A stretch of 64,000 nucleotides of DNA from JABDBE01 sp049585795 (lineage in GTDB: Bacteria > Acidobacteriota > Terriglobia > Terriglobales > Acidobacteriaceae). Position numbers and translations under genes: made by a program. The stretch covers positions 156,803 to 220,802 of the forward strand of contig JBAVAQ010000012.1 in assembly GCA_049585795.1 (NCBI GenBank), in the 5' to 3' direction. Below, one piece after another: positions 26,336-37,900 of the stretch. Positions within the stretch are counted from its first letter, which is position 1; every line of letters begins with the position of its first letter. The notes under the pieces were generated by a model. It did not search any database and had not been told where the DNA came from. It saw nothing but the letters and a program-made list of their open reading frames with translations.

Positions 26336-29300
26336 CTAAGGTTGCAGGGGCTCGCCCGCTACCACCCCGGTCAACTTGTGCTCCGGCATCGCCTTGTTGA
26401 ACGCTGCCACGTCGGTATGAAGAAACTGATTGAATTTCTGGATCGCAGACTGGTACTGGGGTTCAAGAAATTGCTTCTGGTCCATAGCGGCGGCGCTTGG
26501 CGCCTCATCCGAACCTTCCAAAAGGCCATCCAGCGAGATCAGATGCTCGCGAATCTTGTTGGGTGTCCGTATGACCGATTCAGCAGCCCCGGCATTGCTG
26601 GTGATCTGCTCTTGCACCGCCTTGATCTGCTTCTCAAAAGCGTCGATAGCAGTTTTGACTTCCTTTTCGTCGGCAGCGCCTTTCACCACGACCTGCAGCG
26701 CTTTCAATTGCGCCTCCATCGCGTCCATGCGGTTCAGCGCCACATCGAGTTGCGACAGGTCATGGAGCACGGACTGCGTGGTTTGATAAAGCGTTTCCAT
26801 TGCAGATTGGTCGGCGTGGGAATGCGGGTCATTCACCACCACGATCTTCTGCGATGCGCTCTGACCTCCAACCATCATCGTCGCCGTGTACTCGCCGGGA
26901 GGAACCAGGGCTCCGGATTTCGGACCCTTGTTAAAGTCCTTTGCGCTTTCCCAGCGCACTGGCCCGTCCGCACGCAGATCCCAGTACAGCCGCTGCAAAC
27001 CCGCTTTGGTCGGCACCCAGGGGATTGTCTTCGGCTGTCCAGCCTCAGCCTCCTCCTCTTCGGAAGTCTTAGGGGGGGATATCTGTTGTTGAGTTTGCGA
27101 CGGCGTAGCGGGCGCTGGAGGTTTCACTTCCTGTTGTTCAGGCCGCTGCGTTCGCTCTGTTCCCGCTGGCAGCGGGATATCTTCGTCCGAAGGTGGAGTC
27201 TCGTCTTGATCGAGTTCGCGCATTCCTTTCATGGTCCGCACCGTTCGGCCTTGCGAGTCAGCAATCACGACTTGGCCATGATCTTTGACTTCGCGAGCAA
27301 GAAAATAACTGAACTGTGCACCATACGTCGGATTCTTTCCGTAGAACGCGCCGTCTCCCAAGCCTTCCACCTGCGACCACGGCCAGAAACGCAACGCGGA
27401 AGGCGGCGGGAAGAGATGCACAGTCGCCTGCCCGATCTGAGGATTGAATTGCTGGAATGGCGTTAGATCATCGAGAATCCATATCGAGCGCCCGTGCGTC
27501 CCGACCACCAGATCGTTATCGCGCACGTGCAGCGCGATGTCGTAAACCGATGCGTTCGGCAAGCCGAGTCCGAACAGATACCAGTGCGCGCCCTCGTCCC
27601 ACGAAACGTACAGCCCATTTTCCAGGCCCGCGTAGTACATCCGCGGATTATGCCGGTCGCGTTTGACGACGTGCGCGTATACCTGCGGCAGATCGCCGCT
27701 GATGGACTGCCAGGTCGCGCCATAATCGGACGTGCGATAAAGATAGGGCTTGAAGTCGCCGCTGAAGTGGCGATCCACACTGATGAGCGCCTCACCTGAA
27801 TCATCGGGCGACAGGTCGATGGACTCGACCCTCCCCCATGAAGGCAATCCGGGGATGTGCGCGGTTACGTTCGTCCAAGTAGCCCCACCATCGCGCGTAA
27901 ACTGCACCTGACCATCGTCGGTGCCGATCCAAATGACGTTCGGATCTTTTTCCGAAGGTGTGATGCGAATAATCGCGTCGTAAACCTCCGCGCCCGAATT
28001 ATCCTTCAACACCGGTCCGCCTGACGATTGCTGTTTGGCCTTATCGTTCAGCGTGAGGTCCGGGCTAATCGGCTTCCAGGTATGTCCGCGATCTTCGCTC
28101 CTAAAGAGCACGTTCCCGCCGGCATAAAGAACCGTGGGATTCTGCGGTGAAACTGCAAATCCCGCATTCCACGCGAAGCGATAAGGAAGATCGGCAACGC
28201 CGCCGCCAATAAAGTCCCGCGGATAAGGCTCGATGTCGCGTACCTGCTCAGCCCCGCGATCGAAGATCATGAACACGCCGTTCTGCGTGCTGTTGTAGAC
28301 CAGATTCGGATTGTCGGCGGCAGGAACGGCATAGATGCCATCACCGCCGTTTAGATCGAACCAGTGCCGGTCGAGAATCCCCGAATTGTCCTTGGTGCGA
28401 CTGGGGCCGCACCAGCTGCTGTTGTCCTGCAGTCCGCCGCAGACCAGGTAAGGCCGCTCATCGTTCGTGCCTACGTGATAGAACTGCCCGATCGCAATGT
28501 TGTGGACGAATGCCCAATGGTCGCCATTATCGCGTGACAAGATCACACCGCCGTCATTGCCACCAATGATGCGACCGCTGCCGGCCGGATCGATCCATAT
28601 CGCGTGGTGGTCCACGTGCACTTGCTTGCCGATAATGCTGAAATTTTGCCCGCCATCTTTTGATTCCATCAGGTTGTTTGACAAAGCGAAAACATGATCG
28701 GCATTTCTTGGGTCAACCGCAATGTGCGAAAAATAGAATGGACGAACATCGACTTCTTCATCTTTGCTAACCACGCTCCAGTGATCGCCCGAGTCCTCCG
28801 AGCGCCACAACACGCCCTCGCTCGATCCCATGACGGCGTACACGACGTTCGGCGAACTCGCAGCAACGGCAAGGCCGAAGCGCCCCACTGGCTCTTTGGG
28901 GAGACCGTGACCACTGAGGCGCATCCACGTCTCCCCCTGATCAACCGATTTGTAAATTGCGTCCTCCGGTCCGCCATCGGAGTAACTCCAAGGCGTACGT
29001 CGGAAACGATACGCGGCGGCAAAGAGCACTTCCGGGTTCTGCGGATCCGTGGCCAAGTCGGCGACCCCGACACTCCGTCCGAGGTAGAGCACCTTTTTCC
29101 ACGTGGCTCCGCCATCGGTCGTGCGAAACACGCCACGCTCTTCGTTATCGGCCCATGGACTGCCCATAGCAGCCACGATCACAGTGTTGGGATGATGAGG
29201 ATCAATCACGATGCGCGAGATCTGAAAGCTGGCCTCTAGTCCCATGCGCTTCCAATGCGCGCCCCCGTCGGTTGACTTGTAAATGCCGTCGCCGAAGGAA

Positions 29301-29824
29301 ACATCGTTACGGACGTTACCTTCGCCCGTCCCTGCCCAAACAACCTCTGGGTTCGTGGGATCGAGGGCAAGAGCGCCAACAGAGGCCACGCTCTCATGTT
29401 GAAAGAGCGCCTTCCAGGTGATGCCACCGTCGTTGGTGCGAAACACACCGCCATCAGCCGCGCCCACGTAATATGTGTTGCTCTTGCCGGATACGCCGAC
29501 TACGGCGATCACGCGTCCGCCGGAAATTGCCGGGCCGATCTCACGAAAGCTGACGCTCTTGCGCACTTCCATGGGCAGTCGAGTACGCCCTTCATCGTCG
29601 GCTTTCTGTGGACCGGCCTGGTCGGCGAGCGGCATTTCCAACTGAGTTAGTGCCGTGTCCTTGGCCGGTTCGCGCCCGCTGGTCCCTTGCTTCCCAGTTG
29701 GGCCAACTTCACCCGAACGCCGAGTCTTCGCCCGAGCATTCTGTTGTGAGAAAGAGTTTGTGGTTGTGAAGCTGAGGAGGAGGCAGACGGCCACCACGGG
29801 CCAGACGCGATAGCAAGAGTTCAT
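26336..29824 (-). CDS. Large exported Asp-box (BNR/VPS10-like) beta-propeller protein
   Basis: The 1162-residue protein has a signal peptide ending near SFSQQ. At least eleven Asp-box motifs of the form S/T-x-D-x-G-x-x-W/F follow, for example TNDGGITW, STDGGAHW, TTDGGATW, SEDRGHTW and SWDEGAHW. Such motifs mark the turns of sialidase- and sortilin-like propellers. The part after about residue 790 carries a proline-rich linker and a short Ig-like strand segment (GEYTATMMVGGQSASQKIVV). A helical C-terminal domain (MDAMEAQLKALQ region) ends the chain. Members are abundant in Acidobacteriota and Bacteroidota, but a function is not established; sialidase catalytic residues are not evident. It is monocistronic. 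Confidence 0.88.
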   Translation of the reverse strand: MNSCYRVWPVVAVCLLLSFTTTNSFSQQNARAKTRRSGEVGPTGKQGTSGREPAKDTALTQLEMPLADQAGPQKADDEGRTRLPMEVRKSVSFREIGPAISGGRVIAVVGVSGKSNTYYVGAADGGVFRTNDGGITWKALFQHESVASVGALALDPTNPEVVWAGTGEGNVRNDVSFGDGIYKSTDGGAHWKRMGLEASFQISRIVIDPHHPNTVIVAAMGSPWADNEERGVFRTTDGGATWKKVLYLGRSVGVADLATDPQNPEVLFAAAYRFRRTPWSYSDGGPEDAIYKSVDQGETWMRLSGHGLPKEPVGRFGLAVAASSPNVVYAVMGSSEGVLWRSEDSGDHWSVVSKDEEVDVRPFYFSHIAVDPRNADHVFALSNNLMESKDGGQNFSIIGKQVHVDHHAIWIDPAGSGRIIGGNDGGVILSRDNGDHWAFVHNIAIGQFYHVGTNDERPYLVCGGLQDNSSWCGPSRTKDNSGILDRHWFDLNGGDGIYAVPAADNPNLVYNSTQNGVFMIFDRGAEQVRDIEPYPRDFIGGGVADLPYRFAWNAGFAVSPQNPTVLYAGGNVLFRSEDRGHTWKPISPDLTLNDKAKQQSSGGPVLKDNSGAEVYDAIIRITPSEKDPNVIWIGTDDGQVQFTRDGGATWTNVTAHIPGLPSWGRVESIDLSPDDSGEALISVDRHFSGDFKPYLYRTSDYGATWQSISGDLPQVYAHVVKRDRHNPRMYYAGLENGLYVSWDEGAHWYLFGLGLPNASVYDIALHVRDNDLVVGTHGRSIWILDDLTPFQQFNPQIGQATVHLFPPPSALRFWPWSQVEGLGDGAFYGKNPTYGAQFSYFLAREVKDHGQVVIADSQGRTVRTMKGMRELDQDETPPSDEDIPLPAGTERTQRPEQQEVKPPAPATPSQTQQQISPPKTSEEEEAEAGQPKTIPWVPTKAGLQRLYWDLRADGPVRWESAKDFNKGPKSGALVPPGEYTATMMVGGQSASQKIVVVNDPHSHADQSAMETLYQTTQSVLHDLSQLDVALNRMDAMEAQLKALQVVVKGAADEKEVKTAIDAFEKQIKAVQEQITSNAGAAESVIRTPNKIREHLISLDGLLEGSDEAPSAAAMDQKQFLEPQYQSAIQKFNQFLHTDVAAFNKAMPEHKLTGVVAGEPLQP

Positions 29825-30345
29825 CGTTTTTTATCCGGAGTAGTGTGCAATACGAAAGCAGTAGGGTAGCACGCACCCTGACGTTGTGGGAAAGGACCAA
29901 ACAACAGAACCATCCATAAACTTTCACCTTCGCGACCCTTTCAACGTGACTGGTACGGTTTTCGTCCGCCGTTTTTCGACTGGATGTGCCGCCCAGACAC
30001 AGCGAATTTCCGGTCGCTTACGAACATTTACGTTCCGTTACAGATTCTTTACTGCACAAGCGCCAAAACCTGTTTCCATCAAAGAAGCAATTTAGAAGCT
30101 TGGGCAACGAGGGTTTAGGGAGCGCATCCAATGGGCCTGGCTTCGGAGCTGAAGCGACAATTACACCTCGAATCACAAGCGTCACCTCGGAAAGAGTAAT
30201 TGCTGGTTCTAGAAACCGTACGGCAAAGTAAGATATTTGGCAGATCTTGAACATCTTTATCCGAAGCGCATCCGGACCGTTGCGTCGCTTTGATGTTCGG
30301 CCACTGGAGAGCACTGGACCGCATTGACTGATGTAAGAAAATTGG
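29825..30345. other. Divergent intergenic region before the RND pump operon
   Basis: 521 bp between the Asp-box protein gene (minus) and the efflux operon (plus). It must contain both promoters. I find no convincing -35/-10 pair, operator palindrome or regulator gene. The start codon of the adaptor gene has no strong ribosome binding site. Confidence 0.4.
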
Positions 30346-31584
30346 ATGGAAACCAAACCTCCTGCTTCGACCGTTGAACTCCAGCCGCCGCCGCCGGCGC
30401 CAGCGGGTCATTCCAATAAGTCCAAATGGCAACGGCTTTTCGTTTGGGCAGCGTTGCTGCTGACCTTCGGCATCATTTTCATGCTGGTGTTGCGTCATCA
30501 CGACCAAACCCAAAGCGGCGCCTCGTCGCGGCGCGGTGTGACTGGCCCAGTCACGGTTGTAACCGCCGTCGCACAAAAGGGAAACATTGGAGTCTATCTG
30601 GACGCTATTGGCACCGTCACTCCGATCTATACCGACTCGATTACCAGCCAAGTCACCGGAATGATCACCCAGGCGCATTACCAGGAAGGCCAACTGGTCC
30701 GCAAGGGACAGGCTTTGATCGATATCGATCCGCGACCCTACCAGGCCCAACTCTTGCAGGCGCAAGGCGCCCTTGAACGCGACACCCACATCCTCGAACA
30801 GGCAAGAATGGACCTGCAGCGTTACCGCGGTGCATGGGCACGTAACGGTATTCCCAGGCAGACGCTCGATGACCAGGAAAAAATCGTACTGCAGGACGAA
30901 GGCACGGTAAAAAATGATCAGGGTGCTGTGCAGTATGACCAGGTTCAGGTTGGATGGTGCCACATTACCGCTCCGATCGCAGGACGCGTGGGGCTGCGGC
31001 TGGTGGATCCCGGAAACGTCGTGCAGGCGAATGGAACCACGACGCTGGTGGTGATCACTGAGGAGCAGCCGATCACCGTGGTCTTTACCGTTGCCGAGGA
31101 CAGCCTCCCTCAAGTGCAGGCGCAGACCCGCCAAGGCAAACGGTTGGAAGTCGATGCCTATGATCGCGCACAGTTGACTAAGATTGCCACTGGAAAGCTC
31201 CTGACCCTCGACAACCAGATCGACACCACTACCGGCACGGTGAAGTTACGGGCGATCTTCGATAACAAGGACGATGCGCTCTTCCCGAACCAGTTCGTGA
31301 ACACCCGTCTGTTGGTGAACACTCTGCAAGGGGTCACATTGATTCCGACCTCTGCCATTCAACATAATGGTCAGACTGCATTCGTCTACGTCATTCAGAA
31401 TGGCGTAGCTCAGATTCGTAATATCAAGCCAGGTGTCGCCAACGCTGGCCAGACCGCCGTCCAGGGCATCAATCCGGGGGACGTGGTTGCCGACAGCAGC
31501 TTTGAGAAGCTGCAAAACAATTCCAAGATCACGGTCTCCAAGCAGCCTGTTCCCGCCGCTACGAGCGAAGGTCCGGCTCCGTGA
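30346..31584 (+). CDS. RND efflux periplasmic adaptor (MdtA-like)
   Basis: Membrane-fusion protein that bridges the inner-membrane pump and the outer-membrane channel. Of 412 residues, one N-terminal membrane segment lies at about 31-47 (no lipobox). The barrel-sandwich/lipoyl halves surround VTGMITQAHYQEGQLVRKGQ and ITAPIAGRVGLRLVDPGNVV, with an alpha-hairpin between them. The beta-barrel and membrane-proximal domains follow. The overall pattern is that of MdtA from the E. coli MdtABC system. It is the first gene of a four-gene operon and overlaps the next gene by four bases (GTGA). Substrate is unknown; no regulator adjoins it. Confidence 0.92.
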   Translation: METKPPASTVELQPPPPAPAGHSNKSKWQRLFVWAALLLTFGIIFMLVLRHHDQTQSGASSRRGVTGPVTVVTAVAQKGNIGVYLDAIGTVTPIYTDSITSQVTGMITQAHYQEGQLVRKGQALIDIDPRPYQAQLLQAQGALERDTHILEQARMDLQRYRGAWARNGIPRQTLDDQEKIVLQDEGTVKNDQGAVQYDQVQVGWCHITAPIAGRVGLRLVDPGNVVQANGTTTLVVITEEQPITVVFTVAEDSLPQVQAQTRQGKRLEVDAYDRAQLTKIATGKLLTLDNQIDTTTGTVKLRAIFDNKDDALFPNQFVNTRLLVNTLQGVTLIPTSAIQHNGQTAFVYVIQNGVAQIRNIKPGVANAGQTAVQGINPGDVVADSSFEKLQNNSKITVSKQPVPAATSEGPAP

Positions 31585-34500
31585 GCCCGTCTCGCCCATT
31601 CATCATGCGGCCCGTCGCGACCGCGCTGCTGATGGCGGCGATTTTACTCGTCGGTATCGTTGCCTTTACCCAATTGCCGGTCTCGGCACTGCCCGAGGTG
31701 GATTACCCCACCATCCAAGTCGTGACGTTTTATCCCGGCGCCAGCCCGATCGTAATGGCGACGACAGTCACGGCACCGCTCGAGCGCCAATTCGGCCAGC
31801 TTCAGGGACTCAGCCAGATGACCTCCACCAGTTCGGGTGGAACCTCGGTCATCGTGCTGCAGTTCAATTTGAGCCTCAATATCGACGTCGCCGAAGAAGA
31901 AGTTCAGTCGGCCATTAATGCTTCACAGAGTTATCTGCCCTCCAACCTGCCCGCGCCCCCGGTTTACAGCAAGACGAATCCCGCCGACGCGCCCGTACTG
32001 ACGCTCGCCGTCACATCTGATTCCGTTCCTTTGTCGCAAGTCGAAGACCTGGTGGATACGCGGCTGGCTCCGAAGCTCTCGCAGCTCAATGGAGTCGGAT
32101 TGGTCAGCATCAGCGGCGGCCAGAAGCCGGCGGTTCGCATTCGCGCCAATCCGGTCGCCCTCTCTTCCTACGGCGTCGATCTCGAAGATGTGCGCACGGC
32201 CCTGGTGCAAGCCAGCGTGAATGCCGCCAAGGGCAACTTCGACGGTCCCCGGCAGGACTACCAGATTGACGCCAACGACCAACTAGTCAGCAGCGCCGAC
32301 TATCGCGATGTGGTGGTCGCGTATCGGAATGGCGCGCCGGTCATGCTCACGGACGTGGCCGAAGTGGTCGACGGAGTCGAGAACAACAAACAGGCCGCGT
32401 GGATGAACCAGACTCCCGCGGTCATCCTGAACGTCCAGCGCCAGCCCGGCGCAAATACGATCAGCGTGGTCAAGAGCATCAAGAAGCTGCTACCTCAGCT
32501 CGAAACCAATCTTCCCGCCTCGATTCAAGTCACCACGCTGACCGACCTGACCACCGCAATCCAGGCCTCGGTATCCGACGTGGAATTCGAATTAATGCTG
32601 ACCATCGCGCTGGTGGTGATGGTGATCTTTCTGTTTTTGCGAAGTCTCTACGCCACGATCATTCCCAGCGTGGCCGTCCCGCTGTCGCTGGTCGGCACTT
32701 TCGGCGCCATGTACGCGCTCGGCTACAGCCTGGACAACCTGTCGCTGATGGCACTCACTATCTCCACCGGATTCGTGGTCGATGACGCCATCGTCATGAT
32801 CGAAAACATCTCGCGCTTCATCGAAGAAGGCGAAGCGCCGATGGAGGCAGCCCTCAAGGGAGCGGAACAGATCGGCTTCACCATCGTGTCGTTGACTGTC
32901 TCGCTGATTGCCGTGCTCATTCCTTTACTTTTCATGGGAGACGTGGTCGGGCGGCTTTTCCGCGAGTTCGCCGTAACCCTCGCGGTCACGATCGTTATCT
33001 CTGCCGTGGTATCGCTGACCCTGACTCCCATGATGTCGGCGCGCATTTTGCGCCATCAGCCCAAGGACCAGCAGGGTCGCTTTTACCGGGCCTCGGAGCG
33101 CGTCTTCGAACGCATGATCGCATTTTACGGGCGGACCTTGAAGTTCGTGCTGCGCTATCAGACCATCACCCTGCTCGTGGCCTTGGGCACGCTTGTGCTC
33201 ACCGTGTTTCTCTACATCGTGATTCCCAAGGGATTCTTCCCGGTGCAGGATACCGGCGTCATTCAGGGCATTTCGCAAGCTCCCGAAACTATCTCCTTCC
33301 AGGCCATGTCGGAGAAGCAACAGGAACTCGCCAAAGTTATCCTTCAGGACCCGGCGGTGCAGAGCCTTTCCTCGTTTATCGGAGCTGACGGCACCAACAC
33401 AACGCTCAACAGCGGCCGCATGTCCATTAACTTGAAGCCGCTCGCGGACCGCAACCTCAGCGCCTCTGACGTTATCCGCAGGCTCCAAGCCAGCTTGAAG
33501 AAAATCCACGGAATCACCCTCTACATGCAGCCGGTGCAAAACATCACGGTGGACGACCGCGTGAGCCGCACGCAATATCAGTACACGCTCGAAGATCCCG
33601 ATGCCAACGAGCTAAACGAATGGAGCAATCGCTTCGTCACCAAACTGAAGACCTTGCCAGAACTCGAAGATGTAGCAACCGATCAGCAGACCGGCGGGTT
33701 AGCGGTCTCGCTGATCATCGATCGCGTTACCGCCTCGCGCCTCGGGATCGCTCCGTCGACCATCGACAACACTCTCTATGACGCCTTGGGACAGCGCCAG
33801 ATCAATACGATGTACACTCAGCTCAACCAGTACCACGTGATCCTCGAAGCCCTGCCTCAATTCCAACAGGATCCCAATGTTCTGCAGCATCTGTATATTC
33901 AAGCCAATGCCTCGTCCGGAAGCTCGGGGCCGGGGGCTTCTTCCTCTTTTGCGTCCTCAGGATCTTCTTCCGCAGGATCGAATGCGACCACGACTTCGGT
34001 GCTCTACACGCCATCCTCCGGCGTGTTCGTTCCAATTGCGAATGCACTCTCGCCCAGCAATAGTTCGACTGGGGCGACTGCAAACTCCTCCACGAATACC
34101 GTTAGCAGCAGCGCGATGGCCAACGCCGTGCCCCTCAGCGCGTTTACCCATGTCCAGCGCGCAACGGAAGCGCTTTCTATCAATCATCAGGGACAATTTC
34201 CGTCGGTAACTGTCTCGTTCAATCTGGCTCCCAATGCCGCCCTGGGAAGCGCCATCACGGCAATCGACAAGGTACAGGCGGACATGCACATGCCGCCGAG
34301 CTTGCAAGCCGACTTCCAGGGCACCGCAGCATCGTTCAAGAATTCGCTGTCCAACGAGGCCTTGCTGATTCTCGCCGCATTGGTGACGGTGTACATCGTG
34401 CTCGGTGTGCTCTATGAAAGCTTCGTCCATCCCGTCACGATTCTTTCCACTCTTCCCTCCGCCGGAGTCGGTGCGCTGCTGGCACTTATGTTATTTCGCC

Positions 34501-34907
34501 AGGATCTCAGCGTCGTCGCCATTATCGGCATCATCCTGCTCATCGGAATTGTGAAGAAGAACGGAATCATGATGGTGGACTTTGCTCTCGAAGGCGAGCG
34601 CCAGCACGGCAAGAACGCTACCGACGCTATTTACGACGCCAGCCTGCTGCGCTTCCGCCCAATCATGATGACAACGATGGCAGCACTGCTTGGAGGCCTT
34701 CCATTGGCTTTCGGAACCGGAATCGGCTCTGAGATTCGACGTCCTCTGGGAATCGCAATGGTGGGAGGACTCATACTGAGCCAGGCGCTCACCCTGTACA
34801 CGACGCCGGTGATTTACATCTTCTTTGACAATCTCGGGAGAAGATTTTCTAACTCCAGCGCTGGCGAAATCTCCGGCGGCACCGCGCAACCGGAAGCGCA
34901 GCCATGA
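31581..34907 (+). CDS. RND efflux permease, MdtB/MdtC type, with Ser-rich insertion
   Basis: The 1108-residue proton-driven inner-membrane pump has twelve transmembrane segments in two repeats. The proton-relay pair Asp401-Asp402 in TM4 (GFVVDDAIVMIENISR) is intact. Compared with the neighbouring permease it carries an extra segment of about 70 residues, nearly all Ser, Ala, Thr, Gly and Asn, at about 776-850. It lies in the second periplasmic porter loop, just before ALSINHQGQFPSVTVSFNLAP. The GTG start overlaps the adaptor stop, and its stop overlaps the next ATG by four bases. It probably forms a heteromeric pump with the next gene product, as MdtB and MdtC do. Confidence 0.93.
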   Translation: MSPSRPFIMRPVATALLMAAILLVGIVAFTQLPVSALPEVDYPTIQVVTFYPGASPIVMATTVTAPLERQFGQLQGLSQMTSTSSGGTSVIVLQFNLSLNIDVAEEEVQSAINASQSYLPSNLPAPPVYSKTNPADAPVLTLAVTSDSVPLSQVEDLVDTRLAPKLSQLNGVGLVSISGGQKPAVRIRANPVALSSYGVDLEDVRTALVQASVNAAKGNFDGPRQDYQIDANDQLVSSADYRDVVVAYRNGAPVMLTDVAEVVDGVENNKQAAWMNQTPAVILNVQRQPGANTISVVKSIKKLLPQLETNLPASIQVTTLTDLTTAIQASVSDVEFELMLTIALVVMVIFLFLRSLYATIIPSVAVPLSLVGTFGAMYALGYSLDNLSLMALTISTGFVVDDAIVMIENISRFIEEGEAPMEAALKGAEQIGFTIVSLTVSLIAVLIPLLFMGDVVGRLFREFAVTLAVTIVISAVVSLTLTPMMSARILRHQPKDQQGRFYRASERVFERMIAFYGRTLKFVLRYQTITLLVALGTLVLTVFLYIVIPKGFFPVQDTGVIQGISQAPETISFQAMSEKQQELAKVILQDPAVQSLSSFIGADGTNTTLNSGRMSINLKPLADRNLSASDVIRRLQASLKKIHGITLYMQPVQNITVDDRVSRTQYQYTLEDPDANELNEWSNRFVTKLKTLPELEDVATDQQTGGLAVSLIIDRVTASRLGIAPSTIDNTLYDALGQRQINTMYTQLNQYHVILEALPQFQQDPNVLQHLYIQANASSGSSGPGASSSFASSGSSSAGSNATTTSVLYTPSSGVFVPIANALSPSNSSTGATANSSTNTVSSSAMANAVPLSAFTHVQRATEALSINHQGQFPSVTVSFNLAPNAALGSAITAIDKVQADMHMPPSLQADFQGTAASFKNSLSNEALLILAALVTVYIVLGVLYESFVHPVTILSTLPSAGVGALLALMLFRQDLSVVAIIGIILLIGIVKKNGIMMVDFALEGERQHGKNATDAIYDASLLRFRPIMMTTMAALLGGLPLAFGTGIGSEIRRPLGIAMVGGLILSQALTLYTTPVIYIFFDNLGRRFSNSSAGEISGGTAQPEAQP

Positions 34908-37900
34908 ATCCCTCTGAACTTTTTATCCGGCGGCCCGTAGCAACGACCTTGCTCACCATTGCCATCGCCATCGCCGGAGCGGTTGCGTACACTGTGCTGC
35001 CGGTTTCTCCGTTGCCCCAGGTCGACTTTCCGACCATCTCCGTCTCCGCCTCCTTGCCCGGAGCGAGCGCCCAGATTATGGCTTCCTCGGTCGCTACCCC
35101 ACTCGAACGACAGTTCGGCCACATTGCGGGAGTTTCGGAAATGACTTCCGCGAGTTCTCTGGGAAGCACATCGGTCACCATTCAATTCGACCTCAGCCGC
35201 AATATCGACGGTGCCGCCCGCGATGTCGAGGCCGCGATCAGCGCAGCTCGCACCTACTTGCCGGTAAATTTACCCGCCAATCCCACCTATCGAAAAGTGA
35301 ACCCCGCCGATGCTCCGATCATGATTCTTGGCCTCACCTCCAGCAAATTCGACCGCGGCAAGCTATATGACGAAGCCTCCACGGTGATGCAGCAGAAACT
35401 TTCTCAAATCCAGGGAGTGGGACAAGTCGCCGTCGGAGGCAGTTCCCTGCCCTCGGTGCGCATCGATGTGAACCCAACCCAGCTGAACAATTACGGTCTG
35501 ACTCTGGCCAACGTTCAATCTGTGTTGAGTACGCAAAACGCGGACATCGCCAAAGGCCAGATAACATATGGAGCGGTCACGGCCGACATCCTCGCCAACG
35601 ACCAGATCTCAACTGCCAGTGACTATAAGCCGATCATCATCGGGCACAGTAACGGCGCGGCGGTGCGGCTCTCCGATGTCGCTGAGGTTACCGACAATGT
35701 TCAGAACATCCGTTCCGCCGGCTATCTGAATGGCATTCCTTCGGTGACGATGATTATCTTCCGCCAGCCCGGCGCGAACATCATCCAGACCGTCAATAAC
35801 ATCCGCAGCCAGTTGCCGTTTCTGAAAGCTTCGATTCCGCAGGGCATTGACACCACCATCGTTCTCGACCGAACCACTACGATACGGGCTTCCGTTAGCG
35901 ATGTTGAGCGCACGTTGTTGATCTCGGTAATTCTGGTCATCCTGGTGGTCTTTATCTTTCTGCGCAACACGCGCGCCACCTTGATTCCGAGCGTCGCTGT
36001 CCCTGTGTCCCTGATCGGCACCTTTGCCGTGATGTATCTGGTCGGCTACAGCATCGACAACCTCTCATTGATGGCGCTTACCATCTCGACAGGATTCGTG
36101 GTCGATGACGCCATCGTAGTGATGGAAAACATTTCGCGTCACCTGGAACAAGGGATGCAACCCTTTGCGGCGGCGCTGAAGGGGGCTCAAGAAATCGGCT
36201 TCACCGTATTTTCCATCAGCGTTTCGCTGATCGCGGTTTTCATTCCGATTCTCATGATGGGAGGCATCGTCGGGCGCCTTTTCCGCGAGTTCGCCATTAC
36301 GCTTTCGACGGCGATTATCGTTTCCATGGTGGTTTCATTGACCACGACTCCAACCATGTGCGCCCATCTACTGAAGCAAGAAAAGGTACAAGAGCACGGC
36401 AGAATCTATGAAGCGAGCGAGAAGTTCTTCGCCTGGATGCTGGAAACTTATCGTCACACCCTAGTGTGGGTGCTGGACAATTCGGGGCTAACCCTGGTCG
36501 TGTTACTGCTCACAATCGTGTTGAATGTCGTGCTCATCGTCAAACTACCTAAGGGCTTCTTCCCGCAGCAGGATACCGGTGCGGTGGTCGGGGGCGTGCA
36601 GGGCCCCCAGGATTCGTCGTTCCCTGCGATGGACAATTCGATCCGGCAGTTGGTTGGGGTGATCAAGAGCGACCCTGCTGTCGCCAATGTGACTGCCTAC
36701 ACCGGAGGCAACGGGTCCACCAATGGCGGATTCATCTACATCGCTCTGAAACCGCTCAACGAGCGCAAGATTGGCGCTGCGCAGATTATTAACCGGCTGC
36801 GTCCCCAGTTGAATCGTTTGCCCGTCGCCTCAGCATTCTTGCAGGCTTCGCAGGATCTGCGGATCGGAGGCCGATCGAGCAATGCGCTTTACCAGTACAC
36901 CATCCAGTGCGACAACGTTCAGGATCTTTCGAAATGGGGGCCCATCCTTTTACGCGAAATGAAGAAAATTCCTGGCCTCCAGGACGTTAACTCCGACCAG
37001 CAGAATGGTGGACTGGAAGAGCTGTTAACCTACGACCGCACCACCGCTGCCAGGCTGGGAATCACGACGCAGTCTCTTGACTCTTCGCTCTATAGCGCCT
37101 TCGGTCAATCGGAGGTCTCAATTATTTATACGCAACTGAACCAGTACTACGTGGTTCTCGAGGTCGCCCCGCAGTATTGGCAGAGCCCGGAAGGTCTGAA
37201 AGACATTTACCTCAACACCGTGAAGGCGGGCAACGTACCGCTCAAAGCGGTTGCAAGCTCCGAGGCCGGCACCACGCCGCTCTCGGTGAACCACACCGGC
37301 TTGTTTCCTTCCGTAACGGTTTCCTTTAACCTGGCTCCCGACGTTTCTTTAAGTGACGCCACTCGCCGCATTGCATTAATGGAACAGAAACTGGGCACGC
37401 CTTCGACCATTCGCGGCTTCTTTGCCGGCACGCTTGAGGCTTACCAGCAGTCCCTGAGCACCGAACCGATGCTCGTATTGACCGCGCTCCTGGCCGTCTA
37501 CATCGTTCTCGGCATCCTCTATGAGAGTCTGGTGCATCCCCTGACCATTATCTCGACGCTGCCCTCGGCCAGTGTGGGCGCAATGCTGGCCTTGATGCTC
37601 TTCAAAATCGATTTAAACGTAATTTCCATCATCGGAATTGTGCTGTTAATCGGCATTGTCAAGAAAAACGCGATCATGATGATCGACTTTGCGCTGGTGG
37701 CTGAACGGCAGGAGGGCAAGAGTACGCGGGATTCGATCTTCGAAGCCTGCATGTTGCGCTTTCGTCCGATCCTTATGACCACTATGGCTGCGCTATTCGG
37801 GGCATTGCCGCTCGCCTTCGGCACGGGCACTGGTTCAGAACTGCGAAGGCCGCTCGGGATCACGATCGTAGGCGGCTTGATCGTGAGCCAGATGCTCACG

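Noticed and set aside
30115..31134. Minus-strand frame of 339 residues opposite the RND adaptor gene
   Set aside because: Antisense to a clear membrane-fusion protein; composition is His/Arg/Ser-rich without domains.
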